DNA of 64,000 bases from Thuidium tamariscinum (lineage: Eukaryota > Streptophyta > Bryopsida > Hypnales > Thuidiaceae), in the NCBI GenBank assembly GCA_947034885.2, contig OZ019759.1, positions 8,310,501 to 8,374,500 of the forward strand, read 5' to 3'. The notes beneath the pieces were generated by a model that had not been told where the DNA came from, did not search any database, and worked only from the letters and a program-made list of their open reading frames with translations. Shown piece after piece: positions 35,418 to 47,109 of this stretch. Both the position numbers and the translations under genes were made by a program. Within the stretch, counting starts at the first letter, position 1. Each line of letters opens with the position of its first letter.

Positions 35418-35654
35418 CTTGACATTTTCAGTCAGCCCATTTGCTCTCAGGCGCTCCGTTGTGTGCTTTTTAACTCTCAGTGTCTTAAGTTCACCTGCTT
35501 TTTGCGAATTGGTCTTTTCCGTGCGTTGGAGTGATTTTTGGTGGCGCAACCGTTTCTGACGCGGCTGTCAGTGGGCGTGGGTGGTCAACGGCTGTCAGTG
35601 GGAGTGCGGGTGTGTGCTTCTGTGCGGGTGTGTTTGTGCGAGCGGGAGAAGTAT

Positions 35655-35672
35655 ATGTGTGTGTGTGTGTGC
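35655..35672. repeat. (TG)n microsatellite
   Basis: ATATGTGTGTGTGTGTGTG in the leader of the 35.8-kb ORF. Confidence 0.85.
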
Positions 35673-35818
35673 AGGTGGTTCTCCGTGTTTGTGTGAGTGA
35701 TTGTGAGGAACGAGACGTGCGGCTAGGAGAAAAGTGAGGTAGTGTTGGTTTTCGGATAGCTGTGATGCTGCAGCTACGCCGGAAGAGGACATAATCGACT
35801 ACTCCCCCGCCCGTAGGA

Positions 35819-36628
35819 GTGAAACTCAGGAAAGTGGTTCCGCTCATCCCTTCCACGGAGCCGGAGAAGTCCAACCTAATAGAGGACTTGACCTTCATGG
35901 GTTGCCTGGGGTTTGCAGAGAAACCCTGGGGGTTCAAGAAGGAGTGGATGGTCAAGGAGTTGTTGGGAAAGGTGTCGAACCAGTTCAACAACACGGAGTG
36001 GGGAGTGGTGCACAAGTGGACGGAAGCCCACTGGAGGGCAGTATACGAGTTCAAGCACCAGGGGTATGGACCGGCCGAGAGGAAGGTAGACTTCCTTTAA
36101 AACAAGTTCCACGGCACCCCTCACCCAAAGGACGGATTCCGGGTGATGGACTACGTCAATGACAAGCACAAGCGCCTGTTGAAGTTTCTACTTTCGGTCC
36201 TACATTCGAAAAAGCCGACCAAGGTGACGGTCGGCTTGGCGAATACGATCTTCGGCGCCCTGAACGGAGAACGGAAGGTGGGCTGGGGCCGGATCGTGGT
36301 AGACCTGATCACCTGGTTGTTGAACAACATTGGGAAGAGTAGGGCGACTCCGATCTGCCCCTACATCTTCCACCTCTACCACACCCTGCAGCTCCTCACG
36401 GATACGGAGGAGAAGACGTGGAATGTTGAGGAGATAGTCTTGAAGTATGGGGAATCAGAGACGGATGACGAGGAGGTCTACTCCGAATCCGAGACCGAAC
36501 CGGAAGACGAGGACAAGGAAGAGGAACCGGCAGTTCCACTCGTGAAGCCGCCGAAGACCACGAAGGTTGCACCCGCACGTCACATCTGGACGGACGGAAC
36601 GTCAGGATCCAACCTCAGCGTCCGTTAG
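35819..36628 (+). pseudogene. unrecognised gag-like protein with one in-frame TAA
   Basis: A continuous frame of about 269 codons ends at TAG 36626, broken only by TAA at 36098-36100. The first in-frame ATG (MGCLGFAEKPW) is at about 35897; an upstream exon or a different start is possible. The first half is aromatic-rich (GVVHKWTEAHWRAVYEFK), and the middle is basic and hydrophobic (LLKFLLSVLHSKKP). The tail is strongly acidic (SETDDEEVYSESETEPEDED) and then Pro/Lys-rich. I do not recognise the family. Size and composition would suit a capsid-like gag of a retroelement, and the CGGAT-rich flank resembles that around the ORF at 57.6-60 kb. These are inferences. Confidence 0.6.
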
Positions 36629-37243
36629 GATCAAATTATGGATGATTCTGTCGACAGGGTCGACAGATCGGATGACGGGAGTCGCGATGCGGATAGACGA
36701 TGTCCGTCCGCCATCCTCGCAGACGGCTGCGGGGTTGATGTCTGTCGATGGGCTGCGCAGATGATGTTTGTCGACGAGTTGCGTGGCTGATGTCCGTTGA
36801 CGAGTTGCTCAGACGATCTCCGAGACGGACTATGGCAACCGACCGTCTGGATGGACGGACCACTTGCACGGCCTTTTCGGACGGCCACTAGGGACGGTTT
36901 AAGGATGGTTTAGGGACGGTTTAGGCAGACGGCCCCTAGAGATGGTTCAAAAGTTCATAGTTCAGAAACCGCATTCTCAATCATTTTAGATTTTAAATAG
37001 AAACTTGCCGTCACATGAATTTTGAATATTACAAATTTGTAGGGCTCTTAGTGTTTGTCCTTATGGTATTATGTTTGAGGGTGAGGATAGGTGTAACAGG
37101 AAAAATCCAAAATCATTGACACGTAATATGGGAGAAACTTATCATTTATTGCAATGACAGTTTTGAACTTACAATAGCTTTGTGAAAATTGGAGGATATG
37201 CACCAAGTAGAACTCCGTGACTACCCACTTCCTAATATGATGC
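36629..37243. other. CCGTC/GACGG-rich island, then AT-rich spacer
   Basis: 36,640-36,930 is dense in GACGG, CGTCC and GTCGAC words (for example GACAGGGTCGACAGATCGG and repeated GGGACGGTTTA near 36,893 and 36,914). 36,960-37,243 is plain AT-rich sequence downstream of RING-H2 copy 2. Confidence 0.6.
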
Positions 37244-39493
37244 CTAATCATCTAATACAACATAGTCAATACTTCTTGCACTAGCTCCAGAACTACTGCC
37301 TACGCCATGAGGTACGATGCCACTTGGATGAGGTACATCTTGTTGTACTTCAAAGTTCGGTTCAATGATGCCGCGAGCTATACTTGCCCTCAAATAAGTT
37401 TGCAACCCTTATTTGGATTGCAAATCCGTGACAATGGCCAAGGGAACTTCGTCTTCTTCACAATGTAGGAAATTATAAATTGCTGTCAATTCCTTCATCT
37501 CATAGTATGCCTTATGGCGTTCAAATTTCTCGAGTTCTGCTTCCTCCAATTGCCCAGCTAATCCCACTATGGTCCCCGTAATGGAAATGAGGACATTGCC
37601 CTGTGGGTGTTGTGTTCGTACAAAAGCATCTAGGTTAAAGTCCCAATGACCACCAATGAGGGACGCAAAAAATGCACGTTGAAGGATTTCACCACCCGGA
37701 TGAGTTTGCTTGCCACACCTTGTTATTTGTTCCTCATTCTTGAAACTCACTCTATCCACGCTTCGAGCTAGAAGATCTAATTGTGAGTGATTCCATTTCC
37801 ACAACCAAACCATATCCTTCCTCCACTCTCTTCTGAATTTGGCAATGGGTAAATTCTCTTGGTTGTATTCATAGTGCACGGGCATATATTTCTCCAATCC
37901 AAACATTTGGTACAAGCGTCGATGAAAGGGGGCTTTACACTCTGGGTATATCTTCCTTGTCACCATTGAAGGTATTAAACATTGTGGATGGAACATATGG
38001 CGACATGTGCCAAGAGTCCATCCTCCCTCTGGCCCAAATGGATTACAACAAAGGCTGCAAGTCGTCCCATTACTAACAAAATTGGGCACGTTTGACCACA
38101 ATAGGGGCAATTGATTGGTACAAGGGTGTGGCTCTGAAAACCGTTGTGTTCTAGTCATGTATTCAAATTCCAATGTAGAGTTAGCATTCCAATCAATGCT
38201 ACTACTCCCTTCCATTTCCGGCAAAGTAGATGGAAACATTTCTCCAAGAAGTGGCCATGACATCATGCCAAAGTGACGGCTATCTCCATCACCAAATTTC
38301 GCTGCTATTCGCCGTACTTCATGTTGCATTTGCTCAGACTCATTGCGGGCTAGAATGCAAGCTAGTGTCATATTGCTCAACAAGACCTCCTTTTCATTTA
38401 CTTGCAGTACCAATTGGTCTACTTGAGTTTGCGCCTTCTCACTTCTAGAACGCAACTCTGAATAGTCCTCCATGGCACTTGTTATTTCCATCACTATGGT
38501 CTGCAATTGTAATGCTTCATGCTTCGCCTTCTCCGCACGTTCGTACATGGTATCGAATGCCACGAGGTCTAAGCCCTTGTCTTCTTGTGATGAAGAACCA
38601 ATTCCATTTCCACTAGTAGGTGAAGTCTTCAATAAGCTTATTTCCTCCTCCAACATCTTCACCTTCCTCTTCTTAATTGACAACTCCTCTTCATGTTGTT
38701 CACTCACTTTTGTAAGTTGCTCTTGCAATTGATGGGCCATTGCACGCAACCTTATGAGCTCATCATGGCAAGCATTTGCAGGAGACACTATGTTTTCAAA
38801 TGCATTAGAACGTGCATTACTCCTTTCCATGGGCCGCACTGAGGATGAAGGCTCATTCTCATCCAAAGCTTCAACATTATCCTCCTCCATGTCTTGGATG
38901 CCATCTCTATGGTCACACATAAATAATGGTTGCACAATCTGCATATTTTGAGGTCCACGGTGTGCACTACTATCTGCCATGATTTGCATGCCACCTCCTC
39001 TTGCATTGGACTCTGCATCCACCAACATTTCATCTTCTTGTGGGATACTAGCCACTTTCTTTGGGAGAGATCCATGACGTTTTGTCTGTGGATATGTCTC
39101 CCAATTTATCTTCTTCCCAAGGAACACCTCGGCATACGTCATTTGGCACAATGCCAATGTACCGTCCCGCTTCATGTTATCACCCTACAATTCTCTCTCC
39201 ACTTGTAGCATTCTTTTCTTCCAAGGCCCATGTTGACACAAAGGGATGTGCACCAATCCATTCTTCACCACGCTCTCATACCACGAACGTGGCCATTGAT
39301 GGCATATGTGGGCCCCATCCACATATTGGGCACAGATTGCTCTTGTCCATGGGTCTACTTCTTCTTGCCAACCAAGTCTTGCCAGCTCCACTGCGTCAAA
39401 AAGAGCCCAGTTCATGTCCACCCGATTTCCCCTCCTCTTCTTTGACGGTGTGTCCTCTTCGTGCTCTGAAGTTGGTGTGTCCCTGCTCGCCAT
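37244..39493 (-). pseudogene. RING-H2 / coiled-coil family, copy 2 (two in-frame stops)
   Basis: The frame runs from MASRDTP at 39493 to TAG at 37244, 750 codons, with TAG at 39185 and TAA at 37409. Sister copy 3 has Trp (ALWGEL) where the first stop lies, so TGG to TAG is likely. Order: N-terminal block (GWQEEVDPWTRAIC..YVDGAH), a segment GTLALCQMTYAEVFLGKK, an acidic linker, and a coiled coil (HQLQEQLTKVSEQHEEELS, ~38,600-38,750). A conserved MMSWPLLGEMFPSTLPEM block follows, then a RING-H2 (CSLCCNPFGPEGGW..C.H.FHPQCL..CKAPF, ~37,900-38,070; one expected zinc Cys of the last pair is replaced, reading YPECKAPF). The C-terminal module is FFASLIGGHWD and TQHPQGN, and the tail after 37409 matches copy 4 (RGIIEPNFEV against RGILEPDFKV). 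Two leader motifs and a TATA box lie upstream. Confidence 0.85.
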
Positions 39494-39540
39494 TTTCGGA
39501 CCTTTTCCACACAAATGTAAGAAGTTCCTCCCCAGATGGG

Positions 39541-39655
39541 CGACAAGGTTTTTTGCAAACCAGGTCCGTCCACTTGACGGGAACCAGCACTGCAATTCTC
39601 TGCGATTCTCCGTCCATAGCTAGGAAGCAAGGCTTTGTGCAAACCAGGTCCATCC
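39541..39655 (-). promoter_or_regulatory. two copies of the RING-family leader motif
   Basis: On the minus strand, 39618-39655 and 39541-39571 both contain GGACCTGGTTTGC..AAA.CCTTG. The same motif occurs twice ahead of copy 4 (54580-54618, 54732-54768) and once ahead of copy 3 (51155-51188). It lies in the presumed 5' UTR. Confidence 0.65.
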
Positions 39656-39698
39656 AGCGCAGAGTAAATCACAATGGCCGTCCACTGATTAAGGGATG

Positions 39699-39706
39699 AA
39701 TTTATA
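39699..39706 (-). promoter_or_regulatory. TATA box for RING-H2 copy 2
   Basis: TATAAATT on the minus strand, about 205 bp upstream of the copy-2 ATG, identical to the TATA ahead of copy 4. Confidence 0.55.
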
Positions 39707-40562
39707 CTTTGGCCCCCGCCGAAGCTATTACCAGGGTTAATTCAGCTAATTATAACACCCTAATCCTCCATCGGGACCGTCGACAAGGCAAGGGGACCCG
39801 CCGATCGATGGTGGGGGCGTCCACGAGACGACGGCAATCGGCTCGGAGAGCCGTCCACAGGATTGGAAAATTGTCCACAGATTTGGGAAGTCGTCCATAG
39901 GTTTGGGAAGTTGTCCACATGTTTGGGAAGCCGTCCACGCGCTCAGCTGGTCACCTCGCGCGTTGCTAGGCTCTTCGGTCATTATGAGGTTCACAACTTC
40001 GACGGCTTGTGATCGTCGAAGGGATGGTTGATAGAGCCTAAACACTGGACGTGTTATGATGCAGGATGGGCGTCCAAGTCGACGGAAGACCGTCCGTGAT
40101 GGGGGACTCGACGGCTTTTTGAGACGGCCCTCCAGAGAACCTCCGCATGGAAGGGGTTAGGCCATTTCATCTTGCGTCATACTTTTCTGTTGACTAACTT
40201 CCTGGACTTCACATTTGAAACAAGCATTGCAAAAGTCCACATTGGCAATTCCAGATAGATGACGGTCCGTCCGTTTTGTTCCCGTTCCCAGGACAACTCA
40301 TTGACACAGCATACGGGAGAAGGACGGACTCTGGAATATCCACACTCACACTTATCCTTTACACATCTATAGGATACTTGAACATGGAATACCGCGTGTT
40401 ACACTTTAAACACATGGGCTAATTTGAGACATGATGGTTTCAAGTGAAAGGAGAAAATACATGCACCCCTTTACGTGATGATAGATACTTTAAATAGCAA
40501 ACACATATTATAACAAAAACGGTACCAAAAAGTTGGATGACAATGGTGCCACATTCTAATCC
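39707..40562. other. CCGTC/GACGG-rich island between RING copy 2 and the hAT gene
   Basis: 39,770-40,330 is rich in CCGTC/GACGG and contains a short tandem of CCGTCCA(C/T)AGGTTTGGGAAG-like units around 39,850-39,940 (about 21 bp each). No gene is seen. It probably contains the promoter region of copy 2. Confidence 0.65.
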
Positions 40563-43500
40563 TTAGCGTCGTCCACCCCTACGTAGATGGCTTGGACCTG
40601 CTACATTCTCTTGTCTAGCATTTAGAAGATTCTCATTAGTGTTAAGTGGATGTCCTTGTCGGGGCGTTCTAAAATCACTATCTCCTGGAACCTCACCATC
40701 TTCTTCTACACTCTCACTATGTGATGTGTATTCATCCGATGTAGACTTTATGCTCTCCTCCGACTCATGGTTACCTTCATTTCAAGGGTGACGTTCTAGA
40801 GATGACATGGTCCTCACTTGGCGTCGCCGGTTTGCATCCACAATTCCATCTGTGCTTGGACCTCCTATATTTACTTCACCCTCTGCTCCAACAAACCGTT
40901 GGGTAGCCACTTGCGTTCGTCTTTCACGTCTTTGAAGTCGTGAGCTCAAAAGTCTATGTCCATTCCCTATTTCTCGCGGACGCTTTGATCTACCATGAGG
41001 CTCCATTGTAGGTCTTTCTAGAGAGCGGTTGCGGAGTGACATATTTGCTACAGGGGTTGTATGGGGACTATGGTCTACTCGTGCCTGACGAGTACCAATT
41101 GATGGACTTGCTAACGGGGTAGCCAACTCTGCCGATTGGAGTCTTTGTGAAGCTCGAGTGATGGGCGTATTCAACGTGATTAGACAATGTCGAAGTTCGC
41201 TTGACAATGGAGGTTCAATTCCATTGTCTTGTTCATTGTCGACCGCATTGCCTTCGTTTACTCTTTTTCTACGACTCTCCCTAAGTTGTGCTAAGGCAAT
41301 GTCAGTCGGTCCCTCTGTACTCCTTGTGTCTACTTCCCTTTCCATGACTTCTTCTTCAACAGGTGGTTGAACATCCGTTTCCATGTCCTCTACCATGGCC
41401 ACCTCTGCTTCTACACTCTCTGTTCTCCTTTGCACTAATCCTTGGTCTTCTTCACTTGCAAGGAGCCCTCCAGTAGATTCATTTTGGACTTGCGGGCCAT
41501 TTACATCCCTTCCTTCCACTCCACCATGCATTACGTGCTCATTCACGTCGTTGTTCATGACCTCGTCGGCTATCACATTCGCATGTCTTCGTCTTTGACG
41601 CCTTTCTCTAATAAATGGACCATTCGAATCATTTGAATTGTCATCATCAGAATCAAAGTACGTTGAACCTTCATCTAAGCCATCTGAATCCTCCACCTTT
41701 GTCATGGAGTCCTCTGACAACATGTTTTCAAGATACCACCTTGTTGGATTTGCTCCAGGACAATTTCGAAGAGTCTTTGCATTTGCATAGACATAAACTA
41801 GTTCTTCAGTACATTCTGACGTCAATCTGTTTCGGGATTTGTTGTGGACAAATGAATACATGCTCCAATTCCGTTCACATGACGATGCGGAACACACTTG
41901 AGCTAGGATCCGCCGAGCAATTGGTGCAAGAATCCGTGTTTTGCACCCAAGAAGATCCCACCATTCATGTAGCTCCAAGTTTAGTACCTCCACTGTGGGA
42001 AGATTGCTAAATACTCCACGGCGGTCTCGAAAGGCTTGGTACTCAGACAATGCTAATGCATATGCTTCATCCTTCGGCAAAAGCTTCTCCAATACTTTCA
42101 GTATCGCTTCCTTCGCTAATGGATCATCCATTAAGCTCTCTTCATCCAACAAAAAAGGATTCAAAAGAGCCCCCGCGTAGTGTAAATCAGTCATCAGTAA
42201 ATCCCAGCGAGCACGACATGCATTCAATGCCCGTACAACATAGTCTACTCGAAGTAAGAATGGTGGATGCCGCAAAGACTTCACATGCTTCTCCACTTTC
42301 TTCATCACTATCCATGCTTTGTTCTTGATTGGACTCTTCCCATCAAACTCTCGGAGCGCCTCCAACACGGGTTGAACCAAGTGAACAAAGTTCTCACATA
42401 TCCTCCAAAAATTGTCTTGTCGGATTATGTTCTGCACAGAAGAGGCCTTTGCCCTCAATGTTGCTTTAGTGACTGTACTGACATATTCATTCCATTCACG
42501 GTCAATAACAGTAGCCTCTAAGGCTTCTTTGACTTCGAGCAACCGATCAATCATCAAAAACATGGTGGCAAATCGTGTCTCAGGGTAAATGCAAGAAACA
42601 CTTGTACTATTTCCCGTCACCACCTAAGTGCTGATCTGTTTTTTGGCCATAACTTTTGCATTTTTGCTCGAAATGACTCAAGATTTCTAAAGAAGGTACT
42701 CATGACTATCATACACCTTACATAATTTTTTCATAATTTTCAAAAATAATTTAATATTAAAATAGTACTAGTGATTAAATATCACAAATGCCAATTTGGA
42801 GGTTTTTAGTACTAAGGAGTACCTTTTTTTAATGATTTTGAGATGAAATTTGGATGAGATGGTCTTCTAGTAGTTTAACATCACTCCACTTGAGGGATTT
42901 TGAAAAAAGTTATTTTTATGTGGTGTGGAAGTCTACAAAGTGAGCTTCTTTCTGCTTGAATTTTGAAACATATAAAATATTATTTTGGTGGATTTTTTGG
43001 TCGATGACCATCTCCATAGAGTTGTTGCAAATGGCCACTTTTTATTTTTTGTATTTACTTTTTTTTTTTTTTTTTCCCGAATTAAAACATGAAGGTATGT
43101 ATTTTCTTGAGGTTTGGCACTTTTTAAATTCTCCTACTTAGAGAATTTTTCTACCAATTTCCTTCAGTGAATACCTTCATCTTAGAGGTCTATACATTGT
43201 TCATATTTTTCAAATTTTTTTCAAATTAATTTTCTAATTTTAAAGTACTCCAGAAAAAGTCATGAGTACTGTAGTAAAACGCAACAAATAGTACAGGTGT
43301 TTCTTGCATTCACCCCTCAGTAGGAAATTGCAATGCCAAATTTGGTGAGTGGCGTCGAAAAATGGCTAGTGGCATGTGGTGATTGTGAATGAATTTTACA
43401 ACCTTCTTAGCTTGCGCTGCTAACTTCTTCGCCCAATCTTCCTTCCCCCAATCCTCCAAGAGAAGATCTAGTGCATGCGCTGCACACCCTTGGTAAAAGA

Positions 43501-44449
43501 GTTTTGGAAATTGACGCACTATCAAAGTACCTGCTGCACGTATGCTAGAAGTGTTGTTAGTGCAAACTTGCACGACATTCTCTGGGCCTATCTTCTCAAT
43601 GTATTCAATCAATTTATTTGCCACATATATAGACTCTTTGTATTCCCCTGTTGTATCAATGGAGCCCAAGAAGACCTCTCCACTAGTACATGTATACATC
43701 ACATTCAATAAAGGACGGTGCGTCACATTGTCCCATCCATCTGAGCATATTGTAACTCCGTATTTGTGGATTGAAGCCTTTGTCTTCTCCGACACTGTGG
43801 AGGCCATTTCTGACCGTGCGGATGTCAACAATTTCGGGCGTAGTGCATTGTACGAAGGTGGGCGGTACAGAACTCTAGCCTCGGATGTTGACTTCACTGC
43901 TTCCAAGAAGGCAGGGTGCCTCACCACATTAAATGGAATGTTAGCTTCGTAAAAGAACAAAGACCACTTCTTGTCTAACTCTTGCTTCTTCGATGTATTC
44001 ATACCCTCCTGTAAAGACATCTACCGCATTGGTTGTGTGTGTGTCGAGTCAAGGCACATTGCTGATGACGATCGTACTTGAGAGCCTTGACCAACGGTGT
44101 TAGGCCCATCTTTTGATGCACCAACCGAGACATTACAAGGGCGTTCGTTTGGAATAACTGTTGGAGGTATTGTTGAGGGCGAAGTCACTTCCACCTCACC
44201 TTCTTGTCCTTCTATGGAGGATGCTTGTGGCACATGTCCATCGCAATTGTAAAAGAGTGTTTTTATGGTTGCACTCACTTTTGGACAATCCCTTACTCCA
44301 ACCATGTTGTTGGTATGTCTTTTCCACCCAAGATGAGAAAGTAAACGATCCTTCCGGTAACTTAGAACAGCACCGCAATACTTGCATTCCATTTTCTTGT
44401 CGTCCTTTGTAATATACCATGGATCCCATACCTGTCGAGAGCCTCCCAT
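40563..44449 (-). pseudogene. BED / DUF659 / hAT transposase gene, split by a MITE
   Basis: The frame starts MGGSRQVWDPW at 44449 with a BED-type zinc finger (MECKYCG..SHLGWKRH). It continues past TAG 44021 into a DUF659 region (KKWSLFFYEANIPFNVV, ICSDGWDNVTHRPLLNVM, YQGCAAHALDLLLEDWG). At 43316 it is cut by the 733-bp MITE and resumes at 42578 with TRFATMFLMIDRLLEVK. The hAT C-terminal dimerisation region is LAQVCSASSCERNWSMYSFV with NRL. A long Ser/Glu-rich tail continues past TGA 40782 to TAA 40563. Removing the MITE plus one target duplication rejoins LQFPTE and TRFATM in frame. Family role: cut-and-paste transposition. This copy is dead as read. hAT terminal repeats were not located. Confidence 0.88.
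42583..43315. mobile_element. 733-bp MITE-like element inserted in the hAT gene
   Basis: Inverted termini: GGGTAAATGCAAGAAACACT on the left and the complement of GGGTGAATGCAAGAAACACC on the right, both continuing to TGTACTATTT. The target duplication is CTCA (42579-42582 and 43316-43319), or 5-bp CTCAG if the first G is counted as target. The interior is noncoding and AT-rich with a T-run at 43,060. A diverged second copy lies at about 7715-8455. The superfamily is not certain. Confidence 0.92.
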
Positions 44450-45231
44450 TGCACCTACGTATTATGACAATGCCCACTCCCAACCCACAACACCACAAAG
44501 AAAAACAGTTAGTATTGCAAATGGTCAGTGCACTGGAATGAGCAACTGCCGCTCACACGGAACGTGCTGCTCTTCCAACCCACTCTTCCTGTGATCCGTT
44601 CTAGCACAGTGGCTGTATTGTACACCAACCAAGTTGAAAGAACAAGGGCCAACAGGGAAAGGTGGTCCGCAAAACCTGGGAATGACCTTAAGTCGCGGAC
44701 GGCAAGCTACGCCGACAGCTATCGTGACCGTCGACTACAGCGACGGACTCTGTGACCGTTGATTGGACTCTGTGACTCCTTGAGCGTCCACTGCAGCGGC
44801 GAAGTCCGTGATGTCGACTGGGGTCGGGGACTTCGTGACCGTCCACTGCAGCGACGGGCTCCGTCTCAAGCCGGACGCCGCTACTGCTTCGTCAAGCATG
44901 CAATCATTATCACAAGAGCAAACATGCTGACCAAGGACTGGACGAAAGGAAATTGGTAATTCTAACATTAGCAAACCTTACATTCTTATGCAGCGACTGG
45001 GAGACATTCCTGGTATATGCAATTGACATCGACTGTGCCTCCGACCTCATTCCAATTGCCCATAATTGCTCAGCTTTATTTATATTCCGCAAGAGGAAAA
45101 AGAAGTACACGTGGATTGGAAAGCACTTTCTGCTAATGCAAAACAATTCACCTACACTACAAAGATGGCAGTCCTACATCCGCATAGGCGCATACTATTG
45201 TAGTCAACTAGTCAAGAAGCTACGACCTGTT
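44450..45231. other. spacer between hAT and kinase-like genes, with a GACGG island
   Basis: 44,690-44,880 contains a repeated module built on CGTCCACTGCAGCG(A/G)CGG and GACTCTGTGACCG words. The rest has no recognisable gene. Confidence 0.55.
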
Positions 45232-46892
45232 TTAATTATTAATTCTTTTGTTTTTCTCCTTCAGCTCTTGTTCACAACGAGAATCACGGAAGCATCCAAT
45301 GGGAGGTGGCCAAAATAATGGAGCACTGGAAAGGCGCTTCACTGCATGGGACAAGGATTGGCGTTCTCGAAGGTCTGCCTTGCATAATTCATGGAGAGTT
45401 GTCTTAAAAGTTCCAAATGTAGTGTTGTCTGGAAACATATCTATTCTAGATTGGTCTTCCTTCCACATCTTCAAGGCCAATTTCCCTACTCCATATCCAT
45501 CAGTGAGGATGCTCACATAGTATTGTTTACCTACACGAGTTGGAGACAGATCGCTTCCTTTTTCGCCAACAACATGGACCAATTCTGGTGCCACCCACCA
45601 ACGTTGTGCACGCATTGATTTTGCATCGGCTTCACTTTTGACACCATACTAAAAAGGGGTAGGTTCATTTATGCGGCTAGCCATTCCCCAATCACATAGT
45701 CCAATCCAAACTATCCGTCCACCGTCGTCAGGGAAATGTAGCATTACATTTGATGGCGTTATGTCATTATGGAGACACATGGATTGCTACACCGACTCTA
45801 CAATGCAAATTAATGCCCATGCAAGTTCATCGCGATTACGTCTATAAGCCACGAGTCGTTTTGCTTGTTGAATAGCTTGTTCACTTTCCTTGTGCTCATG
45901 GTACACAAGGGCTTCAACTTCATCATAGTCTGGAGTGCGCTCGTCAGCTTTCATCATGTCTCCTAATGTCCCACCATTCCACCAATGAGAATAACATTCC
46001 ATGGTTTGGTTATTGACGGCAAAGAATTTAATGACCCTGGGATGGTTGCACGAACAAACCAATGCCTCAATCGATAATTTTTCCCGGTTTTTCTTTGTCT
46101 GATGAATGTCAAGGGTCATCTTCCCAGCAAGAACCACCGTTTGTGGAATTGCAGGGCAATTATCGAGTACAACTTTGAGCACCCTCCTATGCCCCTATGG
46201 AGGTTGTGTCCAAACAATGAAACCACAACCACATTTTTTTCCAAGAATAGAATGCCACCCACCCTTCTTTGTCCAACAGCTTGTTCTCGACTCTTCTGAA
46301 ACCATGGAGCCCTATTGACATTGCTATGGGTAAATGGACGTACAGAAGATGACCACCACACCACTTTCTTGTGAAACTCCAAATCTTCTCCGCGCTTGGG
46401 TGGTGCTGTTGCATTGAAGCTACGAATTTTTGTAGCAATAGTTGAGAGGTTGAAGATGCAACCTTGCACTTGGTCCTCCAATCATTTGTAAAATTTCTCA
46501 GCCATGCGATCTTCAAGCCATTCATCACCTTGCATTGCTTGTTCAAACATGTGATGAAACTTGCACCTAATTAGCTCCATTCCGGCCATTCCTTGAGAAA
46601 TATATGCCGTATTCAATTGGTGGATGCTATACTTGTCGAAAAAGTCTACTGCAATTCTCTGCACCACTGTGGTTGCTTCTTGTCTTGGCCACTTCCCTAC
46701 TCGCTCCCCCTTCCTACGATTCTTTTGCTTCTTCTTCTTCTTCTTTGTGGATGCCTCACCAAAACCAGGAGGATTGGCTGGATCTCCGATGACTACCTCT
46801 ATATCTTGCTCCATTGTACCAGGTGCATCAAGGTCGACGGTCTTCATCAGCCACTTGTCCACCTTCCTCTTCCCAAATGACCCGCCTGACAT
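45232..46892 (-). pseudogene. protein-kinase-like pseudogene
   Basis: Starts MSGGSFGKRKVDKW at 46892, with a Lys-rich stretch (KKKKKKQKNRRKGER) and a helical region. A TGA at 46482 is followed by the same frame, then a frameshift near 46,185. The kinase part reads VVLAGKM (candidate ATP-binding Lys), IEALVCSCNHPRVIKFFAVN (candidate helix-C Glu), LHNDITPSNVMLH (HxDxxxxN catalytic loop, ~45,750-45,785), CDWGMA (in place of DFG) and WWVAPEL (APE). Stops at 45787 and 45649 interrupt it. The C-terminal lobe extends to TAA at 45232. The motifs suggest a Ser/Thr kinase fold captured in or next to mobile DNA; the substrate is unknown. With three stops and a frameshift it is inactive as read. Confidence 0.8.
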
Positions 46893-47089
46893 TGTCGACA
46901 GGGTTCAAGAACCACGTAATCTGGCCAAATGACGTTAAATTAGGGTTTAGGCTGCCAAAACTGGACCTTCCGAAGCTAATTGAGCCCCTACACAAGCACG
47001 CGCGTTCCTAAACAAGGACTGTTTCCAATCCAAGACAAAAGAGCAGCGTCAGCGCCAAAGAGACTTCAGGCGCTGATATTCACACGCTT

Positions 47090-47098
47090 CTATTTATA
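47090..47098 (-). promoter_or_regulatory. TATA box for the kinase-like gene
   Basis: TATAAATAG on the minus strand, about 200 bp upstream of the ATG at 46892. It lies next to GACGG-rich sequence (47,110-47,340), as for the RING-H2 copies. Confidence 0.5.
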
Positions 47099-47109
47099 TT
47101 TGCCCAGTC

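Noticed and set aside
39061-39699. 212-codon plus-strand ORF
   Set aside because: It overlaps the conserved N-terminal block of RING-H2 copy 2 in antisense; the minus strand explains the sequence better.
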